Virus record (IMG/VR): IMGVR_UViG_3300048112_000013
Location: 1 to 22,992 of that record
Reading direction: 5' to 3' (one strand)
DNA length: 22,992 nucleotides
From: a virus
Shown: in pieces, positions 15,659 through 22,731 of the stretch
Layout of the letters: each line of letters begins with the position of its first letter
How positions within the stretch are numbered: position 1 is the stretch's first letter
Notes under the pieces: generated by a model
Databases searched by the model: none
Told to the model about the DNA's origin: nothing
The model's input: only the letters and a program-made list of their open reading frames with translations
Position numbers and translations under genes: made by a program

Positions 15659-15671
15659 GATTAGGTCCTAT

Positions 15672-15705
15672 ATAAAAGAAACCTCTCCCCCCGAAGGAGG
15701 AGAGG
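15672..15705 (-). terminator. Intrinsic terminator with UUCG tetraloop after capsid gene
   Basis: On the minus strand, CCUCUCCUCC-UUCG-GGGGGAGAGG forms a 10-bp stem with one U-G wobble, closed by a C(UUCG)G tetraloop. The tract TTTCTTTT follows (15681-15674). It begins 13 bases after the capsid stop codon. It should end part of the capsid transcripts and lower downstream expression by read-through control, since no new promoter is obvious before 15658. Confidence 0.88.
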
Positions 15706-15717
15706 ATTTAGTCTTGC

Positions 15718-16863
15718 TTACTGGGCAGTATCTAGAGCGATGATGCCGAAGTCCTGTACGTCGCCAGTGATGTCACTGTTGTACTTAGGCTTACGGAGAC
15801 CAAAGATCTTGCCTACGCTGATACCAGACTGGTTGCCATAGTCGAAAGTATCTTCAACCATCTCAGGCAGACCAATGTCAGCCAGTGCCAGAGCCTGAGC
15901 ACCACAGAACAGAGCACGTCCACCAACTACGTCAGCGTCAGCACCCCACTTGTAGCCAGCTGCGCCAGCGTTAGAGGAAGTACCAGTAGTAGCGCCAGCA
16001 GTGTTAAACACATGGCGGAACTCATGGATCATTACACCGTCAACCATCAGGCTAGAAGAACCAGCGAACAAGCTGTTTGACGCGCCGCGTACACCAGCGT
16101 TACGAACGTTAGCGATGAAGTCAGCGTCTAGCTTCAGGTCAGCCATTTGCTGTGGAGTAACAAACATGTGGAAAGTTTCTTGGTTACCAGCACCACGAAT
16201 ACCACGGATGTATTGATCTTTGGCATAAGCCTTCAGATTTACAATGTGCTTGTACTTCAGAGTGTCACCAGCTACCAAAGCAGTAGTGTCACCAGCAAGT
16301 AGGTCGTCGCCGTCTACTCGACGGTGGCGTGCGGCAGTAGGTGCAGAAACGTCTGAAGCGAACTCAAGACCTGACAGCACATCGCCAGTTACAGCAGTAG
16401 CAGCACGCAAGCCGCCGTTGTTTTTGTGAGTGTAAGCAACACCTGACATAGTCAAGAATGCTAACTGGTCACAACGATCGGCGATTGCATAAGCAAGTGC
16501 GTCACGAGATTGCTCACGGAAGTTAACAACAGTCTTCTGGTCGGTCATACGGCCAGCGATGCGGTTAGCAAAACGTAATTGATCCAGCTCAATGCTGATG
16601 TCATACGCGCGGAGGGCTTCTTCGTTGCCTTCCAGAGTCGCATCACCAGTGATACCGTCATTAGTCATGTCAGCTAGCAAAGTGATGTTAGCTTTTGTAC
16701 CTTTCTGGTTCTTAGTCAGTTCAGTTACTCGCTGAACCATTGCGTTAGAACCTGAGCCAGCGAACTGGTTGATGAAAGATTGATTACGAGCTACGCGCCA
16801 AAAGTCGCGGCTCCAAGTTTGAAGTTGGTCGCCAGAAAGCGTACCGAAATTTGTTAAAGCCAT
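15718..16863 (-). CDS. Major capsid protein, N4-gp56/DUF4043 family
   Basis: This is the 381-residue major head protein. The opening (MALTNFGTLSGDQLQTWSRDFWRVARNQSFINQFAG), the segment AYDISIELDQLRFANRIAGRMTDQKTVVNFREQSRDALAYAIADRCDQLA, and the later FHMFVTPQQMADLKLDADF are characteristic of the N4-gp56 family (HK97-type fold). It lies downstream of portal and scaffold in the usual head-gene order. It has the best ribosome site in the window (AGGAGG, five bases before ATG). It also has its own promoter-like palindrome about 220 bases upstream and an intrinsic terminator after the stop. This separate transcription unit fits the need for hundreds of copies per virion. Length is typical for the family. 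Confidence 0.9.
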   Translation of the reverse strand: MALTNFGTLSGDQLQTWSRDFWRVARNQSFINQFAGSGSNAMVQRVTELTKNQKGTKANITLLADMTNDGITGDATLEGNEEALRAYDISIELDQLRFANRIAGRMTDQKTVVNFREQSRDALAYAIADRCDQLAFLTMSGVAYTHKNNGGLRAATAVTGDVLSGLEFASDVSAPTAARHRRVDGDDLLAGDTTALVAGDTLKYKHIVNLKAYAKDQYIRGIRGAGNQETFHMFVTPQQMADLKLDADFIANVRNAGVRGASNSLFAGSSSLMVDGVMIHEFRHVFNTAGATTGTSSNAGAAGYKWGADADVVGGRALFCGAQALALADIGLPEMVEDTFDYGNQSGISVGKIFGLRKPKYNSDITGDVQDFGIIALDTAQ

Positions 16864-17115
16864 GATGGCCTCCTATTAAATAGACAAAATAATTTATGCG
16901 GCACACGCCGCCTTATCAGCCGACTTAAAGGAGCGGCTAATCCGTATTCCCGTATCGTGGGACAACGAACTAGCGCTTATTTACGAGGTGCGACCTCGGC
17001 AGGTTTTACGCCTTGTGCAGGCGAGGGGTACGTTTTTTACGGCTACGGGCCGACCAGTTATCGTACTGATAGACGTATGAATCATATTAGTACAGCTAAT
17101 AATACAATGCAACCA
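16864..17115 (-). other. Non-coding leader of the capsid gene with hairpins
   Basis: This 252-base gap is the only long one in the window and holds no convincing gene. After the promoter-like site at its right end, the minus-strand transcript would carry about 210 bases of leader. Small GC-rich hairpins are visible with plus-strand stems at 17009-17013/17019-17023, 16984-16989/16993-16998, 16918-16922/16934-16938 and 16898-16902/16907-16911. The AGGAGG ribosome site follows. The leader may stabilise the capsid mRNA or regulate translation. A 34-codon minus frame from 17085 lacks a ribosome site. Confidence 0.6.
17081..17105 (-). promoter_or_regulatory. Promoter-like palindrome upstream of capsid gene (copy 1)
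   Basis: The minus strand core is TATTAGCTGTACTAATAT (17101-17084), a near-palindrome (TATTAG/CTAATA) overlapping a TATGAT -10-like hexamer at 17086-17081. It shares 17 of 18 core bases with each of the copies at 3457-3474 and 4287-4304. It lies about 220 bases upstream of the capsid ATG. A standard -35 is not convincing (TTGTAT sits 15 bases upstream of the -10), which leaves room for an activator or a phage-specific polymerase. Confidence 0.6.
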
Positions 17116-17511
17116 CTATCTATGGCGGGCTGTTTTTTTAGCGATCTTCTTAGGTTGCTTGCTGAACTGCTTGCCTGCTTTAGTATCTCTGCGCTTCTTA
17201 GCGCTGGTTTTTGCATACTCTTTCTTACTTAAAGACTCACGAGCTTTCTTCGGCAAGTACCGTTCGCCTGTAGCTTTTTTGCCTTGGGTGCTGTTCTTAC
17301 CGGATTTAGTACCCCATTTCTCCTTAGTCCACTTCGATAGAGACTTTTGAGCTTTAGTTTTGGCTCCAGAATAGCCGCCGCCCGCTTTTTTATAGCGTTG
17401 CGTTGCCAGTTGAGCTTTGCGAGCTGACCATTGCCCAGGTTTTCCGCCTTTAGACCCAGCTTTAACGGCTGCGACAATTCGTTTCCACTTAGTTTCGTCG
17501 GTTCTGGCCAT
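17116..17511 (-). CDS. Small very basic DUF5872-like protein
   Basis: This is a 131-residue, strongly basic protein. The order of motifs (TKWKRIVAAVKAGSKGGKPG, QWSARKAQLATQRYKKAGGGY, LSKWTKEKWGT, then ERYLPKKARESLS and KQPKKIAKKTARHR) matches the DUF5872 family as I remember it from marine phages and large algal viruses. The function of that family is not known to me. The charge and its location between scaffold and capsid suggest an internal head component or nucleic-acid-binding protein, but nothing in the sequence proves this. It follows the other basic protein by four bases and lies just before the capsid leader. Confidence 0.7.
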   Translation of the reverse strand: MARTDETKWKRIVAAVKAGSKGGKPGQWSARKAQLATQRYKKAGGGYSGAKTKAQKSLSKWTKEKWGTKSGKNSTQGKKATGERYLPKKARESLSKKEYAKTSAKKRRDTKAGKQFSKQPKKIAKKTARHR

Positions 17512-17515
17512 TAGA

Positions 17516-17806
17516 TCACCACTTAACTCGGTTTGCCCAATAAGCCGCGCTCATCTTGCCCTTCGAAATGTTACGGCGGTGCCTAGCCTTGAAAGAAGCA
17601 CGCTTCTTCTTCATCTTTTCGGACTCACCGGCCTTTGGCTTGCCTGCAGTAGACGCACCTTGCTCACCAAAACGTATGGTTTTGATCTTGTCACCTTCTT
17701 TAGCCACAACAATGTGTGACTTCTTGGGGTGACTGGGGGTCCTTTTTGGCTTGTTAAAGCCCGAGACTCCAGCTCGGGCTAATCGTGGGTCTTTTTTAAC
17801 TGGCAT
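17516..17806 (-). CDS. Small basic phage protein of unknown function (DUF6321-like?)
   Basis: This is a 96-residue basic protein. The N-terminal third is Pro/Lys-rich (FNKPKRTPSHPKKSHIVVA). The core EGDKIKTIRFGEQGASTAG is followed by a helical, very basic tail (KMKKKRASFKARHRRNISKGKMSAAYWANRVKW). The tail pattern SFKARHRRNI..GKMSAAYWANRVKW recurs in small proteins of marine phages; I believe these are called DUF6321, but the name is from memory. It sits between scaffold and the DUF5872-like gene with short gaps on both sides. It is likely made with head proteins; the function is unknown. Its first codons contain a strong 8-bp hairpin (17758-17780). Confidence 0.6.
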   Translation of the reverse strand: MPVKKDPRLARAGVSGFNKPKRTPSHPKKSHIVVAKEGDKIKTIRFGEQGASTAGKPKAGESEKMKKKRASFKARHRRNISKGKMSAAYWANRVKW

Positions 17807-17816
17807 AGTTACCTCG

Positions 17817-18839
17817 TTATAAAATATCGCCTCTTAGACGCTTTAACGTTGCTTCGGGAAGGGCGTCAAACTCTTCCTCAGTCATACTGGCGAGGTCTAA
17901 CCCTTTCTCGCCATGATTTGAGGAGCTTTCACCTGGAAGTTCTGGGGGTTGAGCCTCTGCGGCTTTCAACTTCTTACTTACTTGCGCGCGTTTTTTGGCC
18001 AATTCATCACTTTTCTGCGCTTTTCCAGCCAGACTTGGCACACTTTCTTGCGGTTGGTCTAAGTCGTGGTCTTTCACGACGTATTTCACCGCTTTTGACA
18101 GTGCGTCTACTGCTTCATAGCCTTTCATGATGAACGCATCTCGCAATTCAACGACTTCGTTAGTCATATCTTCGTTGAAATCATCAGAGTTACGGTTAAA
18201 CACTGGATATGCGTCTTCCATAGCGTTCGCGGCCTGTTGTAATGCGGTCATCTGGCGGTCTTGGTTCACCGTCTGATTCATTTCTTGCCGCATTTCGTAC
18301 TCTAATGTGTCTCGTTCTGCCTTTCTGATCTCTCTGCGCAGAGCAACTGCTTTCTCCGTTTCGCCATCAAGTACCATGTTTTGGTATTCAACTTCTTTCG
18401 CATCGAAATCGTAAGATTCGGGTGCTTCCTCAGCTTTTTCATTTGCGGCATTTATCTCGTCTAGTTGTTTCTGTAGTGCTTTCTGTTTTGCCAACACTTC
18501 ATCGAGTCGCGCTTTTGGCACCATCGGCTTTTTAGCAGGTTTTTCCGCAGCTACTGGCTCTTCTTCTAGCTCTTCTTCTAGCTCGGCTTCTGGTTCTGTT
18601 TCTTCTTCTGTACTTTGTTCATCTTCAGAAACAATTTCCTCGGATTCTTCGGTAGTGGTTTCCTCTTCTGCATCCTCTGCCACAACTTCGCTTTCTTCAG
18701 CAACCTCTTCTGGCTCCTCTTCGGGGGTTTCAAAACTAAGATCTAGCTGAGGCGAATCATCTTCCTCTGGCCGATCTGCTCCAGGCATTACGTCAAACTC
18801 AATTGCTTTTTCTTCTACTGCTTCATCTTTCTTACTCAT
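17817..18839 (-). CDS. Capsid scaffolding protein
   Basis: This is a 340-residue, very acidic protein between portal and capsid, the classical scaffold position. Residues about 20-100 are dominated by Glu (EEETEPEAELEEELEEEP). Residues about 105-140 predict a coiled coil (KARLDEVLAKQKALQKQLDEI). The middle is helical (AVALRREIRKAERDTLEYEMRQEMNQ). A basic helical stretch (KSDELAKKRAQVSKKLKAAEAQ) precedes a short acidic C-terminal helix ending in LPEATLKRLRGDIL. This layout, disordered acidic N terminus plus charged C-terminal helices, is typical of podovirus scaffolds that guide capsid assembly and are then removed. No protease domain is seen. Confidence 0.8.
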   Translation of the reverse strand: MSKKDEAVEEKAIEFDVMPGADRPEEDDSPQLDLSFETPEEEPEEVAEESEVVAEDAEEETTTEESEEIVSEDEQSTEEETEPEAELEEELEEEPVAAEKPAKKPMVPKARLDEVLAKQKALQKQLDEINAANEKAEEAPESYDFDAKEVEYQNMVLDGETEKAVALRREIRKAERDTLEYEMRQEMNQTVNQDRQMTALQQAANAMEDAYPVFNRNSDDFNEDMTNEVVELRDAFIMKGYEAVDALSKAVKYVVKDHDLDQPQESVPSLAGKAQKSDELAKKRAQVSKKLKAAEAQPPELPGESSSNHGEKGLDLASMTEEEFDALPEATLKRLRGDIL

Positions 18840-18848
18840 ATCAAAGTC

Positions 18849-20963
18849 CTATTGCGGTTGTGGGGTGGTGCGAGAGGTCTGCATAGCAGTTGTTGCTATC
18901 TTAGTTGCAGCACTTGTCTCGGCTTGTCCTTGACGGATTTGGTTTGTTGCAGATGAAAGGTCTCTGCGCAGTTGTAGCTGCTCTTGGTTCATCGCAATCT
19001 TGGCTTGTAGCTCTTGCATCCTCATCTGAGGATCGATTTCAGCAGTGTCCTGTACCTTCGCAATGTTCAGCGCGGCTTCTGACTGGATCTTCTTAACTTC
19101 AGCTTCCATCTTCGCGATCTCTAGCTGGATCTGAGCCATCTGAATTTGCTGCTGTTGCGCCATAGCTTCTGCTTGCTCTGGAGTCGGTGGCTCTTGGCCA
19201 GTCATCTGACGGATACGCTTGGCAAGTTCACCCTTACGAGCAAGGTGGCTGTATTCAATAATCGCGTCATCTGGTACGACAACACCGGCTTGTCTGAGGC
19301 TGAGCGCTTCAGCAAACTGAGTCTCATCGAAGCTGTCTCTGGCTGGAGCGGTAGCTACGACAACGTCATATTCGCCCACCATCAGGTTGTTAATGACTTC
19401 GCCCTCTGGGGTCATCTCATTAACGATCACTTCTTCCCGAGGCTTGAGCGGGTCATCCTCATTAGTCACTTGAATTACGCGTTCTTCGGTGTAGAAAGTC
19501 TGAATAAGGTTGAGAACTTTCTCTGCTAGGTATTGGCGAGTCTTCCGTAAGTTATCTAGCGGCACTTGGATCATAATCGCGCCACGGTTCTGTTTTGCGC
19601 GGATGGCGATACCTGATACTTCGGCGCTGTCCGTACCCAACATCGAGTCATTAACGCCAGATATCGTTTTTATGTTAGCCGCAGCTTTCAGCGCGATACG
19701 ATCAAGCCCAGTAGGTATCTGGTTAGGCTGTATCTTGGACGGCGCGTTAGTGCCACGCGCGTACTCAAGTACCAGTCCTGTCTCAGCGCCATGCTCCTCG
19801 AGGTCATCTGCGGTCATACCAACCAATGAGCCCGACTCAACCATCCAGCCACTATTAGCTGTGGTATTAACTATATGCAGCTCTTGAGATGCAATCTTGT
19901 TCAGCTGCTCCTGCGGTGACAGCAGGTTACGAACTACACCAAACGGACGGCCTCTGCGGAAGTAGCAGAAGAACGGGACAATTGTGAAGTCATTGTATGG
20001 GGACCAGTCATCGTGGAGTACGACCTGATCACAAGTAACAGTCCACCGTACTTTGCGAATGACCTTACTCATTACAGAGAGTTGGTGCTTTTTAGCGAAC
20101 TTCTTAACCTTAGCGTCAGACCACGCGTCGGGTGCTTGGCGCTGGTCGCCTGTATTAGGGTCGACGAAGAAAGATACACGGCTCAGCTTCTTGTGCTGAC
20201 GTTCCACGACGCGGAGTGACTTAACAGCTCGATACTCGTCATCCCCAGGGATTGAATCACCGAAGTATTCGTTGGAATTTTCAGTGTCACCAAAGCGGGT
20301 CTCTTGGTATTCCACCGAGTCGGGACCAAAACTCATGCCGTTCTCAGCAACAAAAAGTAGGCGTTCTGCTTTGTCTTTACCATACAACTCTTCGATCTCA
20401 TCGAGAGTCATCCACTTGGTCTCAAATACTTCGTTCCAAGTTTTAGGGTTTGCGTCTTTGGCATCTGGATCAATAAGTATGTCTAGTGGATCTTTGGCCG
20501 TGATTCGGATTTCACCCTCAACGTGATCGCTGAAGTCCATGCGTACATCGAAGTACCCACGACCGTCCATAATCAAACCGTCCGAGAAGACCTGCTGCTC
20601 GACCCAGTCCAACTTGTTGTTGTCGGCTATTTGCATGTACAACTTAGTCAGGGTGTGGGCTACAGCTCCGTCACCGCTTCTTCGCGGTTTGAACTGAATG
20701 TCAGCTCTGCGGGTGGACTGCTCCCCAAGGATGGTATTAATAGTAGGTAGAATCGTATTAATAGTGAGAGCGGGGCGACCTTCGCTTTCCAGTGCGGCTT
20801 CATCGTCGTCGTCCCATTGATCTCCTCGGTAGTAATCGTCGCATTTCTGCGCCATATATACGTACTCGAGGTGGCCGTTGTCCCGTGCGCGCTCATAGCG
20901 CGACCACTGGATACGAGTGATTTCTTCTTCCTTCTCAGGACTTATCTTTTTGTTTTTAACCAT
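18849..20963 (-). CDS. Portal protein, P22-like
   Basis: This 704-residue portal would form the ring at the head vertex through which DNA enters and leaves. The N-terminal segment (YVYMAQKCDDYYRGDQWDDDDEAALESEGRPALTINTILPTINTILGEQ) is characteristic of the P22-type portal family. It is followed by the core with AKDPLDILIDPDAKDANP and, further on, GVVRNLLSPQEQLNKIASQELHIVNTTANSGW. Residues from about 590 to the end are a long Gln/Met/Ala-rich helical region (QQQQIQMAQIQLEIAKMEAEVKKIQ), consistent with the extended barrel at the C terminus of P22-like portals. It starts two bases after the large terminase stop, and its product would dock that terminase during packaging. Confidence 0.88.
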   Translation of the reverse strand: MVKNKKISPEKEEEITRIQWSRYERARDNGHLEYVYMAQKCDDYYRGDQWDDDDEAALESEGRPALTINTILPTINTILGEQSTRRADIQFKPRRSGDGAVAHTLTKLYMQIADNNKLDWVEQQVFSDGLIMDGRGYFDVRMDFSDHVEGEIRITAKDPLDILIDPDAKDANPKTWNEVFETKWMTLDEIEELYGKDKAERLLFVAENGMSFGPDSVEYQETRFGDTENSNEYFGDSIPGDDEYRAVKSLRVVERQHKKLSRVSFFVDPNTGDQRQAPDAWSDAKVKKFAKKHQLSVMSKVIRKVRWTVTCDQVVLHDDWSPYNDFTIVPFFCYFRRGRPFGVVRNLLSPQEQLNKIASQELHIVNTTANSGWMVESGSLVGMTADDLEEHGAETGLVLEYARGTNAPSKIQPNQIPTGLDRIALKAAANIKTISGVNDSMLGTDSAEVSGIAIRAKQNRGAIMIQVPLDNLRKTRQYLAEKVLNLIQTFYTEERVIQVTNEDDPLKPREEVIVNEMTPEGEVINNLMVGEYDVVVATAPARDSFDETQFAEALSLRQAGVVVPDDAIIEYSHLARKGELAKRIRQMTGQEPPTPEQAEAMAQQQQIQMAQIQLEIAKMEAEVKKIQSEAALNIAKVQDTAEIDPQMRMQELQAKIAMNQEQLQLRRDLSSATNQIRQGQAETSAATKIATTAMQTSRTTPQPQ

Positions 20964-20965
20964 TG

Positions 20966-22609
20966 TTATGCGCTCATAGCTGATTTGGTGCGTTCGCCTT
21001 TCAATAATCCAGGGAGCTTGTCTCGCCAGCTCGGTTGATACTCGACCTTTTCAGAAAACGTGCTGAACTCAGTCATCATCAAACCAATCCAAGCCAGGGC
21101 ATCCACCTGGTCGTCGTGTACCCCATTCGGGAAGCGCAATAACTCTGCTACCAGAGGGCCTGTAAATTCTTCATCTCTAGGCATGAACACCATGCCCTGT
21201 TGCATCCGACCTTGGATTGCTCTGGCACGCGCTTCTTTATCCCTGCGGCCAGTCTTGAGATCTTTGAAGTACGCTTCGTAGAGCCCGCGCTCACGAACAC
21301 GCTTCTCGAGAAATGGTCCGAGGGCCATCTCGATGTGTCCTTTCTCAATACCAATGATGGATGGCTTCCAGACCTCATACATATCTAAGATCTGCTCAAC
21401 CAATTCAAAGCCGTCGAATCGGCCTCGCACCATGTCCATCACAAACATCTGGTCGTACTCGTCGACGCCTACAACGATTCCAACGGTGTAGTCGTTTCTG
21501 TCGTTCTTACCGATCGCCAAGTCCCACGCGCAGTAGTAACGCATACGATCTTCGTCTACATCCTCGCGGTCGTAGTACTGAATCATGTCTCTGGTGAAGT
21601 AGTCACCATCGTCAGCCACGGGGTTCTGTTGGTACAGCGCAGACCAGTCTCGTGGTCCAACGGCTTTCTCAATACGAGTAAGGGCGTCTTCGTCGTAGCG
21701 TTCACGATGCAGGGCTTCTCCCTGCTTGCGAAACTCTTCGTCGACCTCAGCTCGGGCGGGGTAGTTAACAACTTCCCATTGCTCGCCATTATCTGCTGCT
21801 GCTTTAAGTAATCTCCCTGCAAGGTCATCATCGTGCCAGCGAGTAAGGATAACCAACACACCGCCACCAGGAGCAAGACGTGTGTACGCCGTAGATGTAT
21901 ACCAGTCCCAAGCAGAGTCACGTGCGTTTGATGATTCGGCGTCGTCACGGTTCTTTACCGGATCGTCGATGACAAGGATATGAGCACCCTTACCAGTAAT
22001 ACCGCCGCCAACACCGGCAGCAACGTAACCGCCGCCAGAAGTAGTAAGCCATGCTTCAGCAGACTGCGACTGTGGATCAAGACGCGTTTTAAATGCTGAC
22101 TTAAATCCCTCTTCACGTAGGAGTCCACGAACTTTACGGCTGAACCCCATAGCGAGCGAGCCCGAGTAAGAACAACTAATAAACTCATGTTGAGGATTTC
22201 GACCGAGGTGCCAAGCTGGGAATGCCACCGACGCAAGTGTACTTTTACCGTGTCGGGGTGGCATAAATAGCATAAGTCTTGGAGACTTCTTTTCACTGAC
22301 ATCTCTAGAGAACTCCTCGAGCCGCTTACATATATCTTTGTGTACCCATCCCGCTTGGTAATCGGGGTTAAACCTCTCCACGAACGGTAGTAGCCGTTTA
22401 CGGGTCAGGAACCGTAGAGCGAGTTCCGCGCGCGCCTTATCTTCCAACGATTCTTCAACCGTGGGCTCCGGTTCGGGGCTCGCGGCTAGTGGTTCTTGCT
22501 CCGCGATGTCTGCCTTGCAATAAACACAGAGTCGATCATCCCCCGAGTACAGTGTCTCGGGGTGCGACGCTTTGCAGCGTATGCATTCGACCTTTGTGAC
22601 TTCAGTCAT
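20966..22609 (-). CDS. Terminase large subunit with N-terminal Cys4 motif
   Basis: This is the 547-residue DNA-packaging motor. The ATPase half shows Walker A PPRHGKST at 117-124, Walker B ILVIDDP at 211-217 (acidic Asp215, Asp216) and the coupling motif ILTRWH at 254-259. The nuclease half shows AWDLAIG at 361-367 (Asp363), GIEKGH at 420-425 (Glu422) and HDDQVDALA at 498-506 (Asp499/Asp500), the expected metal-binding acidic residues. Unusually, residues 9-31 hold CIRC...CVYC (Cys9, Cys12, Cys28, Cys31), a possible zinc ribbon, followed by a Pro/Glu-rich linker to about residue 55. The ATG at 22609 lies three bases after the Lys/Pro mini-gene stop. It would act with the small terminase upstream and the portal downstream. 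Confidence 0.95.
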   Translation of the reverse strand: MTEVTKVECIRCKASHPETLYSGDDRLCVYCKADIAEQEPLAASPEPEPTVEESLEDKARAELALRFLTRKRLLPFVERFNPDYQAGWVHKDICKRLEEFSRDVSEKKSPRLMLFMPPRHGKSTLASVAFPAWHLGRNPQHEFISCSYSGSLAMGFSRKVRGLLREEGFKSAFKTRLDPQSQSAEAWLTTSGGGYVAAGVGGGITGKGAHILVIDDPVKNRDDAESSNARDSAWDWYTSTAYTRLAPGGGVLVILTRWHDDDLAGRLLKAAADNGEQWEVVNYPARAEVDEEFRKQGEALHRERYDEDALTRIEKAVGPRDWSALYQQNPVADDGDYFTRDMIQYYDREDVDEDRMRYYCAWDLAIGKNDRNDYTVGIVVGVDEYDQMFVMDMVRGRFDGFELVEQILDMYEVWKPSIIGIEKGHIEMALGPFLEKRVRERGLYEAYFKDLKTGRRDKEARARAIQGRMQQGMVFMPRDEEFTGPLVAELLRFPNGVHDDQVDALAWIGLMMTEFSTFSEKVEYQPSWRDKLPGLLKGERTKSAMSA

Positions 22610-22612
22610 ACG

Positions 22613-22729
22613 TTAGGCGTAGCCGCGCTTCTGCTTTTTCTTGCGGGCACCAGCCATTTGCCCTGCAGGCGGTTTTGGCCTTGGTTTCGCCTTCGGTTTT
22701 GGCTTCGTAGGTACTTTTCCATATCCCAT
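22613..22729 (-). CDS. 38-residue Lys/Pro-rich basic mini-protein
   Basis: A short open frame from ATG 22729 to TAA 22613 encodes 38 residues: MGYGKVPTKPKPKAKPRPKP, then a Pro/Gly/Ala stretch, and an ARKKKQKRGYA end. It fills the space between the small and large terminase genes almost exactly, with gaps of 2 and 3 bases, which argues that it is a real gene. It is strongly basic and probably disordered. Small basic proteins of this kind are common in phage packaging regions. Binding to DNA or to the terminase is possible but not shown. Confidence 0.6.
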   Translation of the reverse strand: MGYGKVPTKPKPKAKPRPKPPAGQMAGARKKKQKRGYA

Positions 22730-22731
22730 AA

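Noticed and set aside
16981-17085. 34-codon minus-strand frame starting inside the promoter-like site
   Set aside because: Its ATG overlaps the -10-like hexamer and there is no ribosome site, so it would lie upstream of or at the transcript start.
17114-17145. GGGCTGTTTTTTTA on the plus strand as a terminator
   Set aside because: The run of T is the antisense of Lys codons at the end of the DUF5872-like gene and has no supporting stem or plus-strand transcript.
16957-17232. Plus-strand 91-codon frame across the capsid leader
   Set aside because: It runs into the antisense of the DUF5872-like gene, would be the only plus-strand gene in the window, and has no convincing ribosome site or family.
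18561-18600. Short tandem repeat of agctcttcttct
   Set aside because: Explained by Glu/Leu-rich low-complexity coding in the scaffold; not an independent element.
19853-19875. Plus-strand TATTAGCTGT within the portal gene, matching half of the 18-mer
   Set aside because: Only the first ten bases fit, the second half differs, the orientation is opposite and it is coding; a chance match is plausible.
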